Source: Methylomonas albis
Lineage (GTDB): Bacteria; Pseudomonadota; Gammaproteobacteria; Methylococcales; Methylomonadaceae
DNA: 64,000 nucleotides
NCBI RefSeq assembly: GCF_014850955.1
Contig: NZ_JACXSS010000001.1
Location: 4,402,001 to 4,466,000, forward strand
Direction: 5' to 3'
The stretch's first letter is position 1, and each line of letters opens with the position of its first letter. Of this stretch, positions 28,223 to 36,726 are shown piece after piece. A program made the position numbers and the translations under genes. The notes beneath the pieces are model-generated. The model was not told the DNA's origin, did not search any database, and saw only the letters and a program-made list of their open reading frames with translations.

Positions 28223-28288
28223 ACGCGCTGAGCGCAAGCGAATCAATCGCGAACGATGCGCCTCACGTTGTTCGGCAAATCCTACAAT
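28223..28288. repeat. Dispersed repeat, GCGAACGATGC type, copy 1
   Basis: It shares GCGAACGATGC, CCTC and CGGCA-ATCCTACA with 39555-39624, and both contain a TCGCGA-like centre. One copy lies at the left edge of each of two separate insertions in the hydrogenase cluster. Confidence 0.55.
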
Positions 28289-28341
28289 TTGGCTAACCCT
28301 TGCATCAAGCCTTTGCCTGCCAAGTTCGCGGACAGACAGCA

Positions 28342-28626
28342 TCAAACCGGTTCGGCATGTAATTTAACCCCCAATGCCCGGATGACTTTCAACACCGTGT
28401 CAAAGCGCGGTTTGGCACCGGGCGCCAACGCTTTGTACAAACTTTCGCGGCCCAGGCCGGATTCCTTGGCGATCATGGCCATGCCCTTGGCCTTGGCGAT
28501 ATATCCTAGTGCTCTAATCAGTTCGTCGCTATCGCCGTCTTCCAACACTTGGTTAAGGTATTCGCTGACGGCTTCGTCGCTATCCAACAGCGTGGTCATG
28601 TCGAAGAGCAGTAGTTGTTCACTCAT
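28342..28626 (-). CDS. HTH addiction-module antitoxin (HI1420 / HigA-like type)
   Basis: A 94-residue antitoxin with an XRE-like helix-turn-helix: MAMIAKESGLGRESLYKAL, then RFDTVLKVIRALGVKL. It fits the 'putative addiction module antidote' family that follows its toxin gene. It is expected to bind and neutralise the toxin encoded 3 bp upstream and to repress the shared promoter through the HTH. Confidence 0.85.
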   Translation of the reverse strand: MSEQLLLFDMTTLLDSDEAVSEYLNQVLEDGDSDELIRALGYIAKAKGMAMIAKESGLGRESLYKALAPGAKPRFDTVLKVIRALGVKLHAEPV

Positions 28627-28629
28627 GTT

Positions 28630-28923
28630 TCAAACCTCTTTAGCCAGTTTAATTGCGCGTTGAATATCAGACTGTTGGGTGGACTTATCGTCGCCGGCCA
28701 ACAAAATAATCATCATGCCGTTACGTATTGTGTAATAAACGCGGTAACCCGCACCGAGATCGATGCGCATCTCGCAAACACCTTCGCCCACCGCTTTGGT
28801 GTCGCCAAGATTGCCGGCCTGCGCCCGGTCAATGCGGCGGTAGATTGCAGTTTTGGCGCGCAGGTCTTTTAATGACGCCAGCCATTTTGCAAACGATTCC
28901 GTTTGCTGCACAAAATAATTCAC
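28630..28923 (-). CDS. RelE/HigB-like addiction-module toxin
   Basis: A 97-residue RelE/ParE-fold protein: FAKWLASLKDLRAKTAIYRRI, GVCEMRIDLGAGYRVYY, MIILLAGDDKSTQQSDI. This is the 'addiction module killer' subgroup, likely a ribosome-dependent mRNA interferase. The toxin-first order (toxin, 3-bp gap, antitoxin) is the usual order for this subgroup. Confidence 0.85.
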   Translation of the reverse strand: MNYFVQQTESFAKWLASLKDLRAKTAIYRRIDRAQAGNLGDTKAVGEGVCEMRIDLGAGYRVYYTIRNGMMIILLAGDDKSTQQSDIQRAIKLAKEV

Positions 28924-29054
28924 GGGCCAATTGTATCCGTTTAGATACTAACCCTCAACCGTCATTCAAGCTTATTTGGCGTACATCAAAAATGGTCCGC
29001 CTATGTTCGATGATATACAATTCAAAGCCGTATATTTTCATTGAGGGCTACACC

Positions 29055-29288
29055 ATGCAAGTAGCCAAATGGGGTAATAGTTTAGCGGTTCGTTTGCCAG
29101 CCGCCGTAGTCGAAGCCTTGCAACTGAAGGAAGGCGACGACGTGGAGATTCAGATTGCCGGCGAACGGCTGTTCGAAATCGACAAAAAAGCCAGTAATCT
29201 GGAACTGCTGGGCCGGTTACGCAAATTCCGTGGCCGCATGCCGGCGGATTTCAAGTTTGATCGCTTGGAAGCGAATGAAGACCGCTAA
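29055..29288 (+). CDS. vapB: AbrB/VagC-type antitoxin (VapB)
   Basis: A 77-residue SpoVT/AbrB-fold protein: MQVAKWGNSLAVRLPAAVVEALQ within the first 25 residues forms the swapped-hairpin DNA-binding domain. The C-terminal stretch (about 50-77) would occupy the toxin. It overlaps vapC by 14 bp. The ATG at 29055 matches the family N-terminus. Confidence 0.88.
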   Translation: MQVAKWGNSLAVRLPAAVVEALQLKEGDDVEIQIAGERLFEIDKKASNLELLGRLRKFRGRMPADFKFDRLEANEDR

Positions 29289-29700
29289 AGCATTTTTCGA
29301 CAGCAACGTGCTGTTGTATTTGCTGTCTGCCGACAATGCCAAGGCAGACCAAGCCGAAACCTTGCTTGCCGGCTGCGGCGCGATCAGCGTGCAAGTGCTG
29401 AACGAATTTACTTCGGTAGCCACCCGCACGTTCAAAATGTCTTATCCCGAAGTGAGGGAAGCCCTACAAATCGTCAAATCGGTCTGCCAAATCCACCCGC
29501 TTAGCGTCGATATTCACGAACGGGGTCTGGATATCGCCGAACGTTACGGTTTTTCCTGGTACGACAGCCTGATCGTCGGTGCGGCGCTGGCCGCCGAATG
29601 CGACTGTTTGTATTCGGAAGACCTGCAGCGCGGCCAAGTCGTCGACAATCAATTGCGCATCGTCAATCCGTTTATCGATCTCGCCGTTTGGGCTCCATAG
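29275..29700 (+). CDS. vapC: PIN-domain ribonuclease toxin (VapC)
   Basis: A 141-residue PIN nuclease with the acidic active site: Asp in FFDSNVLLYLL, Glu in VLNEF, Asp in WYDSLIVGAAL and Asp in SEDLQRG. VapC toxins cut tRNA or rRNA. The start overlaps the antitoxin and gives the standard MKTAKAFFDSN N-terminus. Confidence 0.9.
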   Translation: MKTAKAFFDSNVLLYLLSADNAKADQAETLLAGCGAISVQVLNEFTSVATRTFKMSYPEVREALQIVKSVCQIHPLSVDIHERGLDIAERYGFSWYDSLIVGAALAAECDCLYSEDLQRGQVVDNQLRIVNPFIDLAVWAP

Positions 29701-29778
29701 TTGGATACGAAACACCGCTTGCTTAATCACACTATTAAGCACACCATTGACATCCTAAATTAACTGCCGGGAATAACC

Positions 29779-30033
29779 ATGTCGCAAATTAGCGCCAACG
29801 ATTTAAAAACCAAAGGTGTCGCTGCTATCGAGGCGGCGCTGGCCGAGGCACCGGAAGCGGTGGTGTCGGTGCGCGGCAAGGAGCGTTTTGTGGTGATGGA
29901 CATCGCCCATTACCACTATTTGCGCGAATGCGAACTGGATGCAGCGTTGGCGCAAACCCGCACGGATTTGGCGGCCGGCCGCTTCACGCAGGAGTCGCCG
30001 GAAGCACATTTGGCGCGACTGGATACCCTGTAA
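29779..30033 (+). CDS. Phd/YefM-type antitoxin
   Basis: An 84-residue Phd/YefM-fold antitoxin: MSQISANDLKTKGVAAIEAAL, VVSVRGKERFVVMDIAHYHYL. The Asp/Glu-rich C-terminus would bind the toxin. Its TAA overlaps the ATG of the next gene (TAATG), so they are coupled. Confidence 0.85.
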   Translation: MSQISANDLKTKGVAAIEAALAEAPEAVVSVRGKERFVVMDIAHYHYLRECELDAALAQTRTDLAAGRFTQESPEAHLARLDTL

Positions 30034-30308
30034 TGGCGTATGCCTTGGTTTTTACCGAGCAATACAACAAAAAAGCCGCACGCTTTATCAAACGCCATCC
30101 GGCACTACGGCAACCGTATTTAAAGACCTTGCAGTTACTGGAAGCCAATCCGTTTCACCCGTCGCTCCGTTTGCATCCGTTACAAGGCAAGTGGGCTGGG
30201 CTGCATTCGGTTTCCATCAATTTGTCTTACCGCATTACCCTGGAATTATTGATCGAGGACGGCCGGATTATTCCCATCAATATTGGCGATCACGACGCGG
30301 TTTACTGA
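30033..30308 (+). CDS. RelE/YafQ-like toxin
   Basis: A 91-residue RelE/ParE-superfamily toxin: YNKKAARFIKRHPALR, PFHPSLRLHPLQGKWAGLHSVSINLSYRITLEL, INIGDHDAVY. It probably cleaves mRNA at the ribosome. It is the third toxin-antitoxin pair in 2 kb and is partner of the Phd/YefM antitoxin. Confidence 0.85.
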   Translation: MAYALVFTEQYNKKAARFIKRHPALRQPYLKTLQLLEANPFHPSLRLHPLQGKWAGLHSVSINLSYRITLELLIEDGRIIPINIGDHDAVY

Positions 30309-30548
30309 ACCCAAGCGCAGCCCGTCACCTCCTAAAACAGTTATTCAATACCCGTCAATATACGGCATGACCATACTCGCCATACCCCGCGACACCGGTT
30401 ATCGCCTCGCCCAAACCCTTAAGCGATTGCCTGGAATTTCCGGCTATGGTAGAAAACCCATGCTGATGCCTAAAATCATCCGCACCAGCGGTTTGGGCGC
30501 TTGTCCGGGCCGTAGTCTAAAAATAATAATTAACACGAGGTAACGTTC

Positions 30549-30806
30549 ATGAAAACAAATCTACTCGCTTTATTGGCACTGGCAGCTGTTGCCATCACGC
30601 CTTCACTGGCCAGCGCCGATGCGGCGGCTACTTGCAAAGGTTGCCATAACGGTTCGGTCGCGCCGGCCGTCGATGCCTTGAAAGCTAAATTCAAAACCGC
30701 CGACGATTTGGTCGCCGGCGCCAAAGCGTCGACAAACCCCATGATGAAACCGATGCAAGGCGACGAAGCGAAACTGAAAGCGGCGGCGGCAGAAATCTAT
30801 AAATAA
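30549..30806 (+). CDS. Small periplasmic c-type cytochrome (c553-like)
   Basis: A signal peptide (residues 1-23, ending ASA) precedes a single heme site CKGCH near residue 30. A Met-rich block (NPMMKPM) supplies the likely axial Met. The 85-residue precursor is a minimal class I cytochrome. The second half of the usual c553 fold is present but short. It lies between the TA block and hypD on the opposite strand. An electron-acceptor role for the hydrogenase is possible but not shown. Confidence 0.85.
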   Translation: MKTNLLALLALAAVAITPSLASADAAATCKGCHNGSVAPAVDALKAKFKTADDLVAGAKASTNPMMKPMQGDEAKLKAAAAEIYK

Positions 30807-30819
30807 GCCACATCGCCTA

Positions 30820-30870
30820 GCCCGCTAAACACGGGCCACCCAAGCGGGCGTTAAAAGACGTCCGCTTTTT
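30820..30870. terminator. Terminator with two competing hairpins
   Basis: GCCCGCT (30820-30826) pairs with AGCGGGC (30843-30849). The same segment also pairs as GCGGGCGT/ACGTCCGC (30844-30851 with 30858-30865), followed by TTTTT. The second is a canonical terminator for the cytochrome gene, and the first is a mutually exclusive alternative. hypD ends immediately beyond on the other strand. Confidence 0.75.
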
Positions 30871-31980
30871 CTAACTGTGCCGCAGCCGCCCGTAACTCCA
30901 GTAGGCCGCGCAAGCCCCTTCCGACGACACCATACACGAGCCCATCGGGTTTTCCGGGGTGCAGACGGTGCCTAGCAGTTTGCAATCCTGCGGCTTTTTT
31001 GCGCCGCGCAGTATGGCTGGACACTCGCAGCCTTTGACATCGCTGGCTTGGATGGCTGGAATATCGAAGCGCTGTTCGGCGTCGAACTCGGCGTAATCAG
31101 CTTTTAACTTCAATGCACTGTGCGGAATCAAACCCAAACCGCGCCACTCGAAGTGCGGCCTTAACTCGAATATCTCGGCCACCAAAGCTTGGGCTTTAAG
31201 ATTGCCGTCGCGGGTCACCGCGCGGCTGTATTCATTTTCCACTGTATGCTGGCCGGCATTGAGTTGGCGGATCAACATCAAGGCCGATTGCATCACGTCC
31301 AGCGGCTCGAAACCGGCGATGACGATGGGCTTGGCGTAGTGTTCGGCAAAGGTTTCGTAGGGTTTGCTGCCGATCACGCTGCTGACGTGCGAGGGGCCGA
31401 GAAACGCGTCGATTTGCACCGGCTCCGGCGCATCCAGAATGGCTTGCATCGCCGCTGGGGTTAGTACGTGGTTGCAGAACACGCTGAAATTGCCCAAGCC
31501 TCCGGCTTGAGCTTGTTTGATAGCCACCGCCGTCGGCGGCGTGGTGGTTTCGAAACCGATGGCGAAGAACACTACCTGTGTGTCTGGATTATCGCGGGCG
31601 ATTTTCAAGGCATCTTGCGTGGAATACACCATGCGAATATCGCCGCCAGCCGCTTTAGCTTTCAACAAACTGTTCCGCTGCGAGGCCGGCACCCGCATCA
31701 GGTCGGCATAAGTGCAAAGTATCACCTCATGCTGCTCGACCAATTGAATCGCATTATCGATGCGCCCGGTCGGCAACACGCACACCGGACAACCGGGGCC
31801 GTGGATGAATTCGACATTGCTCGGCATTAAATCTTGCACGCCGTAACGGAAAATCGCGTGGGTATGGCCGCCGCAGAACTCCATCAACCGGTAATGGCGG
31901 TCCGGATTAACGGTTTGCGCAATGCTGTTAGCCAGTTGCTTGGCCAGGTCGTGCTGCCGAAATTCGTCTATGTATTTCAT
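30871..31980 (-). CDS. hypD: Hydrogenase maturation protein HypD
   Basis: A [4Fe-4S] scaffold protein that, with HypC and HypE, assembles the Fe(CN)2CO unit. Conserved blocks: EFCGGHTHAIFRYG, GPGCPVCVLP, AIGFETTTP and the C-terminal Cys set (CPAILRG, CTPENPMGSCMVSSEGACAAYW). The length of 369 residues is normal. Its ATG overlaps the hypC stop by 4 bp. Confidence 0.97.
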   Translation of the reverse strand: MKYIDEFRQHDLAKQLANSIAQTVNPDRHYRLMEFCGGHTHAIFRYGVQDLMPSNVEFIHGPGCPVCVLPTGRIDNAIQLVEQHEVILCTYADLMRVPASQRNSLLKAKAAGGDIRMVYSTQDALKIARDNPDTQVVFFAIGFETTTPPTAVAIKQAQAGGLGNFSVFCNHVLTPAAMQAILDAPEPVQIDAFLGPSHVSSVIGSKPYETFAEHYAKPIVIAGFEPLDVMQSALMLIRQLNAGQHTVENEYSRAVTRDGNLKAQALVAEIFELRPHFEWRGLGLIPHSALKLKADYAEFDAEQRFDIPAIQASDVKGCECPAILRGAKKPQDCKLLGTVCTPENPMGSCMVSSEGACAAYWSYGRLRHS

Positions 31981-32204
31981 GACGCCGTCAGACCCGCTTC
32001 GGCGAACAGCGCCAAGGTTTTTAAGGCCTCTTCTTCGTCGATCTTGTTCAGCGCATAACCGACGTGCACCAGCACATAGTCACCCACTTTCACGTCATCA
32101 ACCAGCGCCAGCGAGACTTCGACTTTAACCCCGTCCACAGCGGCGGTCGCCATTTGCGAGGAGAAATCAATATCGGTAATTTGGGCAGGTAGGGCTAGGC
32201 ACAT
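31977..32204 (-). CDS. hypC: Hydrogenase maturation chaperone HypC
   Basis: This small chaperone carries the iron unit from HypD to the large subunit. It starts MCLALPAQI with the essential N-terminal Cys, and GDYVLVHVGYALNKIDEEEA is the family C-terminal block. It has 75 residues and is coupled to hypD. Confidence 0.96.
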   Translation of the reverse strand: MCLALPAQITDIDFSSQMATAAVDGVKVEVSLALVDDVKVGDYVLVHVGYALNKIDEEEALKTLALFAEAGLTAS

Positions 32205-32752
32205 AAAAATAAGGTTAATAGGTTAAATTAATTCGCTGACTACTTTTTACCACTTTTTGCCAGAGGGCTTACAGGTCATAGTCTATTGATCCGGCTTTTA
32301 AATGCTTTTACCACGCGTACCGAGCTTGTCGAAGCACGGCCGTGTTTCGGCAAGCTAAAGACAAATGCATAGTAAACCTTCACATGCTCCGATCTATAAC
32401 TGAACGAGCTTTCGATGATTTTAGCTATAGTAGCGGTAATCACTAATCCCCAACCAGGGTTTAGATATCTGCGTAACCAAGACACACTTTTGTTGCTCTG
32501 GTTTACATAATCTCATGGCTTTAACGTCGATCAAGGCATTATCCGAGAATGCCCTATCCCAACGACGCGAAGGGGTTTTGCAAGCATTGCCACAGTGTGT
32601 TAGCGTTAGCCTGCTGCGCTTGCGTTGCCTCGGACCCATTCTTTCGGTCAAACCATGTTTCATGAATCGAACCAGCCGTATGATCCGGCGCTAAGCTGTC
32701 AACGCCTACCTTCAAGTAACAGCACAATCAACACTAGAAATAGGAGAAACCA
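32205..32752. other. Gene-free interval between hypC and a PEP-CTERM gene
   Basis: There is no supported gene; a reverse-strand frame at 32421-32663 has no family match that I recognise. The interval contains a 34-bp palindrome at 32323-32356 (AGCTTG...CAAGCT around CACGGCCGTG), a typical small extragenic repeat. It also carries the promoter region of the next gene, whose ribosome site is AGGAGA just before 32753. Confidence 0.5.
32323..32356. repeat. 34-bp extragenic palindrome
   Basis: AGCTTGTCGAAGCACGG faces CCGTGTTTCGGCAAGCT. Fifteen of 17 positions pair as Watson-Crick and two as G-T. No T-run follows. It lies in one of the three breaks in the hydrogenase cluster. Confidence 0.6.
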
Positions 32753-33598
32753 ATGTTTATCGATATTCAAAGACATCAATCCACCTTCCTTTCGCTGAGT
32801 CCTGGCCATCACAAAAAGACAAAAACAAACAAAACCGTTTGGCGCACTTTGTTGCTCCAGGTGCTATTCGCTGCCTGTCTGCCTGCTAACGCGGCAACGC
32901 TGGTAGCCAGTTACTCCTTTAATGACAGCTTGGCCGCCAATGAAGCGTCGGCACCCGACTTATTATCGATTGATCCTCTGGGCTTAAGCGGATTCGAAAC
33001 CACAACCGTCAACGGCCAAAACCAACGGGTATTTCACTGGAACGGCAATGGTAGCGATTCTGCACAAAACGCCGGACTGCAACTAAATGCCAGCGGACTG
33101 GTTTCCTACAACAACTATTCCGTCGAATTAACCTTCGAATTCCTGGAACAAGCTGCGTTTGGCAGTGGCTGGCGCAGAATCATCGACACACAAAACCGTC
33201 AATCCGACGACGGCTTTTATGTCGATCCAAGCAACAAATTGTTTGTGTATCCCGTAATAAGCGGGAATACCTTATTCACCACCCCCGGATTTCATAATGT
33301 AGTGCTCACCAACAACGTGGTCAACGGCACACGTGAGGTGAAGGCCTATCTGGACGGCATCCTGGAACTGACTTCCGACTCGGACCAGCTAAACCTAGAC
33401 AACCCCAATAATCCCAGCCACCTATTGCACTTCTTTGTAGACAACCTTGCCGGTCCCGCCCAACAAGAGTTTGCCGACGGTCGCATCGCCTCATTGAAGC
33501 TCTATGACGGCATCATAATACCCACTCCAGTCCCTGCACCAAGCGCCGGATGGCTATTTGCCAGCGGCCTTTTAGGTCTTTTGCGTCGCCGCACCTGA
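32753..33598 (+). CDS. PEP-CTERM protein with LamG-like domain
   Basis: A long N-terminus leads to a signal segment (TLLLQVLFAACLPANA, about residues 32-47). A LamG/concanavalin-like domain follows (LVASYSFNDSLAANE, FHNVVLTNNVV, EVKAYLDGILEL). The tail TPVPAPSAGWLFASGLLGLL with terminal RRRT is a PEP-CTERM signal. The extended N-terminus may mean that the true start is later, but the AGGAGA site supports 32753. It is a surface protein of unknown ligand, set on the opposite strand inside the hydrogenase cluster. Confidence 0.8.
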   Translation: MFIDIQRHQSTFLSLSPGHHKKTKTNKTVWRTLLLQVLFAACLPANAATLVASYSFNDSLAANEASAPDLLSIDPLGLSGFETTTVNGQNQRVFHWNGNGSDSAQNAGLQLNASGLVSYNNYSVELTFEFLEQAAFGSGWRRIIDTQNRQSDDGFYVDPSNKLFVYPVISGNTLFTTPGFHNVVLTNNVVNGTREVKAYLDGILELTSDSDQLNLDNPNNPSHLLHFFVDNLAGPAQQEFADGRIASLKLYDGIIIPTPVPAPSAGWLFASGLLGLLRRRT

Positions 33599-33685
33599 GA
33601 GCAAATACTAAATACTCTAAGATATTCTCCACGGCATTATTACGGCTCACATTTGAGTACAGGGATGGGAGTCGTAAGCATTCGA

Positions 33686-34510
33686 TCAAGCATAAGCAAT
33701 CCGCTGCAAAGCCATCTCCGCCCGCAGCCAGGTCAGCCAGTTTTCCATACCTTCGCCGGTCTTGGCCGATAGCGACAATACCTTGATGCGCGGATTAACC
33801 TGCTTCGCATATTGAATGCATTGCGCACTATCGAAATCCAGATACGGCAGCAAATCGGTTTTGTTCAGGATCATCAAATCGGCGGCATGGAACATGTCCG
33901 GGTATTTGATTGGCTTATCTTCGCCTTCGGTCACCGACAAAATCACCACCTTGTGCGCTTCGCCTAAATCAAACGCCGACGGGCAGACCAGATTGCCGAC
34001 GTTTTCGATAAACAACAAGCTGTGCTCGGGCAGATTCAGACTTTCCAAGCCATGACCCACCCGGTGCGCGTCCAAATGACAGCCCTTGCCGGTATTGATT
34101 TGCAAGGCCGGTACGCCGGTGGCGCGAATGCGGTCGGCATCGCGAGCGGTTTGTTGGTCGCCTTCGATTACCGCTATGCTCAACTCGTCTTTTAAACGCA
34201 GTATCGTTTCGGTCAACAGCGTGGTCTTACCGGAGCCGGGACTGGACACCAAATTCAACGCCAGCATGCCGCGCTCGCTAAAATAGCGGCGGTTTTCGTC
34301 GGCATAGCGATTGTTTTTAGCCAGAATATCCTGCTCGATCTGCACCATCCGCGCCTGGGTCAAACCCGGCGCGTGCGCGTGTTCTGCCGTATGTTCGTGA
34401 TGGTGATGACCATGGTCATGACCGTGGTGGTGATCATGAGCATGCTCGTGATCGTGTGGTTCGTCGTGCGAGTGAATATGGCCCTCGCCGCAGCCGCATA
34501 CGCCGCACAT
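33686..34510 (-). CDS. hypB: Nickel-inserting GTPase HypB
   Basis: HypB uses GTP to drive nickel insertion with HypA. The N-terminal 50 residues are a His-rich nickel-storage tail ([20 protein letters not shown]) after an N-terminal [10 protein letters not shown] nickel site. The G domain has [11 protein letters not shown] (P-loop), [32 protein letters not shown] and LNKTDLLPY. At 274 residues it is normal for His-rich HypB. It overlaps hypA by 1 bp. Confidence 0.97.
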   Translation of the reverse strand: MCGVCGCGEGHIHSHDEPHDHEHAHDHHHGHDHGHHHHEHTAEHAHAPGLTQARMVQIEQDILAKNNRYADENRRYFSERGMLALNLVSSPGSGKTTLLTETILRLKDELSIAVIEGDQQTARDADRIRATGVPALQINTGKGCHLDAHRVGHGLESLNLPEHSLLFIENVGNLVCPSAFDLGEAHKVVILSVTEGEDKPIKYPDMFHAADLMILNKTDLLPYLDFDSAQCIQYAKQVNPRIKVLSLSAKTGEGMENWLTWLRAEMALQRIAYA

Positions 34511-34851
34511 TACTCTACCTCCAGTTCTTTAATTCGCATTTGATCGCCATCGACGATCTGTAATTGATGACTGCCGCAGTGCGGGCATTCGTCGTACAAC
34601 TGTTGCACCAGCACCTCGCAGCCGCAGGGCATACACCAGGCCACGCCCGGCACGGGGATAATTTCCAGCTTGGCCTGTGCGGCCAGGGAGCCTTGCATCA
34701 CCACTTCAAAACTAAACTGCATCGCCTCCGGCTCCACGCCGGACAAGGCACCAATCTCAAGCCACACGGTTTTGACCTTGGCAAATTGCTGGGCCTTGGC
34801 CTGCTGTTCGATGATCTGTAACACGCTCTCGCAGAGCGACATTTCGTGCAT
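34510..34851 (-). CDS. hypA: Nickel metallochaperone HypA
   Basis: It starts [12 protein letters not shown] with the nickel-binding His2. The zinc site is two Cys pairs (WCMPCGC and ECPHCGS). It has 113 residues. It delivers nickel to the large subunit together with HypB, encoded immediately downstream. Confidence 0.96.
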   Translation of the reverse strand: MHEMSLCESVLQIIEQQAKAQQFAKVKTVWLEIGALSGVEPEAMQFSFEVVMQGSLAAQAKLEIIPVPGVAWCMPCGCEVLVQQLYDECPHCGSHQLQIVDGDQMRIKELEVE

Positions 34852-34888
34852 GATGATTACCAGCTCTCGATGATAAGCGGTGCGTAGC

Positions 34889-36040
34889 CTACTGTTTATG
34901 CAATGTCACACGATAGGCCACGCAAGGGTCCACCGCCTGAATTAACCATTCCGCCTGCTGCCGCAAATCATCGGCATCGGTCGCCTGCAAAGCCTTTAAA
35001 CCTTGGGCCAGCACGCCGTCGGGATGAACATTCCATTCGGTCGGCGCGACAATGCGGTAATCGTACACCCGGCTTTGACGTAAGGCCAGACGATGAATCA
35101 ACAAGCCGCGCGCGGCCTGTACTTGTGCCAGACCAACACCATCTGCCCCGCCGCCTGTCGCGCGAGTGGGCAGCGCGACGAGCTTTGGCACAGCCGTTAC
35201 TTCCAGCAATACCGCCACAAATCGCACCAACAAACCCGTGCCGTATCGGCTTTGTAATTCCACGATCAGAGGCTGCGCTTGTTGGCGACTGAGTGGCGTC
35301 GCTTCGTAACAACGGCCTTGCCACTGTGGCGTCCGGCAAAATGCCGATAAATCCGCGTGTTGCATATGCTGATGCAACTCGGCGTACTCTAGTTCCGGCA
35401 AACAAGACACTGAACTAGCGCCCAGCGCCAACCAATCCCGTTGGTACAGAGCGTTCAATAGTTGAGCAGCCAAACCCGTGTTGCCAACCACAAAATCACG
35501 CAATTGCGCTGCGTCGGTAATCGCCAGAAACCGGTCCAAACCACCTGCGAAAATCGCGTGATCGATTAAGTCAGTCAGCTCGGCGCTCAAGCCGTTAAAG
35601 CTCGGCTCATCGATCTGCAAACGGCTATCCAATCTAAACGCCTCGCCATCCGCAAACAAACAGGCTTTGAATTGCCTATCCAGTTTCAATAAGGCCACCA
35701 TAGCGGCTTTATCTGCAGGCTTTCCCAATAAAGCCGGCCAGTCCAACAATATACGCCAAGCGTGTTCGCGCACGGTCTCCAGTCGCAGCAAGCATTCCCG
35801 AGCAGCGTCGGCTGCCGGCTCGGCAGCCAATCCCAAGGCGGCGCGACAAGCTAATAACGCGGCGTAGGCCTGGGCATTGCCACATAAAGAAAACAGCAGC
35901 GGCAGCATACTCAACAGCTGTTCCGGGGTTTTACCGACCAAGGCTTGCGCCGCCTCTGGCCGGGTAGAAGCTATCTTCACCGAACCAACCTGGCCGGCGC
36001 GATGCGTCAGTTCGATATGAATCTCACCCGCCGGCGTCAC
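34889..36040 (-). CDS. hupK: Hydrogenase assembly protein HupK
   Basis: HupK resembles the large subunit but lacks a full NiFe site. It is known from aerobic uptake hydrogenases as a scaffold for the iron ligands. The N-terminal block LFSLCGNAQAYAAL and the C-terminal DPCVAYRVTLHK replace the RxCGxCxxxH and DPCxxCxxH motifs of HupL. The GTG start follows the hupJ stop directly. Presence of hupF and hupK normally goes with hydrogenases made under air. Confidence 0.85.
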   Translation of the reverse strand: MTPAGEIHIELTHRAGQVGSVKIASTRPEAAQALVGKTPEQLLSMLPLLFSLCGNAQAYAALLACRAALGLAAEPAADAARECLLRLETVREHAWRILLDWPALLGKPADKAAMVALLKLDRQFKACLFADGEAFRLDSRLQIDEPSFNGLSAELTDLIDHAIFAGGLDRFLAITDAAQLRDFVVGNTGLAAQLLNALYQRDWLALGASSVSCLPELEYAELHQHMQHADLSAFCRTPQWQGRCYEATPLSRQQAQPLIVELQSRYGTGLLVRFVAVLLEVTAVPKLVALPTRATGGGADGVGLAQVQAARGLLIHRLALRQSRVYDYRIVAPTEWNVHPDGVLAQGLKALQATDADDLRQQAEWLIQAVDPCVAYRVTLHKQ

Positions 36041-36502
36041 TTAAGATCGTACCAAATTGCCGCGCAACAAATCGCGGCGACTGATTGCGCGCGGCGCGGG
36101 TACGGCCAACAACGCTTGTAAGGCGCTGTTGGCAGCAGCCTCAGCCGCCGCTTGATCGGCAAATTGAAACATCGGCGAAAACAGCGAACACTGGGCGTAG
36201 CGCCCCAGTTGCGCTTCGTCGGCAACCGTAAACTCGAAACTACCGTAGGGAAATGCCTGTTCAAACTTGCTGCCGGGCGGCTGTGTTATCCACGCGCTCT
36301 CCGGCCCCGGCAGCAGCAGTACATTCATATACCACGGCGTAATCAACACCCCCGCCCAATCCGCGTTGTAGCGGTTAAAACCCAGCGCCCGCACCGCCAG
36401 CGCATGATTCACTACCGGCACGTCGTGCATGCGCTGGCTGAGGATGTCGTTAAACACGCGTTCCAGCGTCCACCGAATCTGCTCGCCGTCCTGCCATTGC
36501 AT
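36041..36502 (-). CDS. hupJ: Hydrogenase chaperone HupJ (HybE family)
   Basis: A 153-residue HybE-family protein: MNDILSQRM-like helix (FNDILSQRMHDVPVVN), ALGFNRYNADWAGVLITPWYM, PYGSFEFTVADEAQLG, CSLFSPMFQFADQ. It is thought to help maturation of the small subunit. I take the ATG at 36502 (MQWQDGEQ); the longer open frame upstream overlaps hupI and hupH and is not conserved. The start lies two bases past the hupI stop. Confidence 0.9.
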   Translation of the reverse strand: MQWQDGEQIRWTLERVFNDILSQRMHDVPVVNHALAVRALGFNRYNADWAGVLITPWYMNVLLLPGPESAWITQPPGSKFEQAFPYGSFEFTVADEAQLGRYAQCSLFSPMFQFADQAAAEAAANSALQALLAVPAPRAISRRDLLRGNLVRS

Positions 36503-36504
36503 GT

Positions 36505-36726
36505 TTAGTCGTCCAACACCAAAAAACCTTGTTTGGGTGCGCCGCATTGTGGGCAGCTCCAATGGTCCGGCAAGTCGGCAAAGGCGGTGCCGGGCGGCAC
36601 TTGCCAGACGGCGTCGCCTGCGGCGGGGTCGTAGACATGCCAGCAAATTTTGCATTCCAGCTTGGCGTCTACTGGCAAGTTGGCGGCATCGCCACCGTAA
36701 GCACCGGCGAAGAAGCCTTCGCTCAC
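36505..36726 (-). CDS. hupI: Rubredoxin-like protein HupI
   Basis: A 73-residue rubredoxin with the iron site CKIC...CPQC (LECKICWHVYD, WSCPQCGAPKQGF). It has the N-terminal extension typical of HupI/HoxR. It is required in aerobic hydrogenases for maturation of the small-subunit clusters in air. The GTG start overlaps the hupH stop (GTGA). Confidence 0.92.
   Translation of the reverse strand: MSEGFFAGAYGGDAANLPVDAKLECKICWHVYDPAAGDAVWQVPPGTAFADLPDHWSCPQCGAPKQGFLVLDD

Noticed and set aside
28342-30308. Possible prophage or integrative element around the TA modules
   Set aside because: No integrase, transposase, tRNA target or att-like direct repeat is present.
32421-32663. Reverse-strand ORF of 80 codons upstream of the PEP-CTERM gene
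   Set aside because: There is no family match, no ribosome site and an atypical composition. It was considered as a transposase remnant but no motif supports that.
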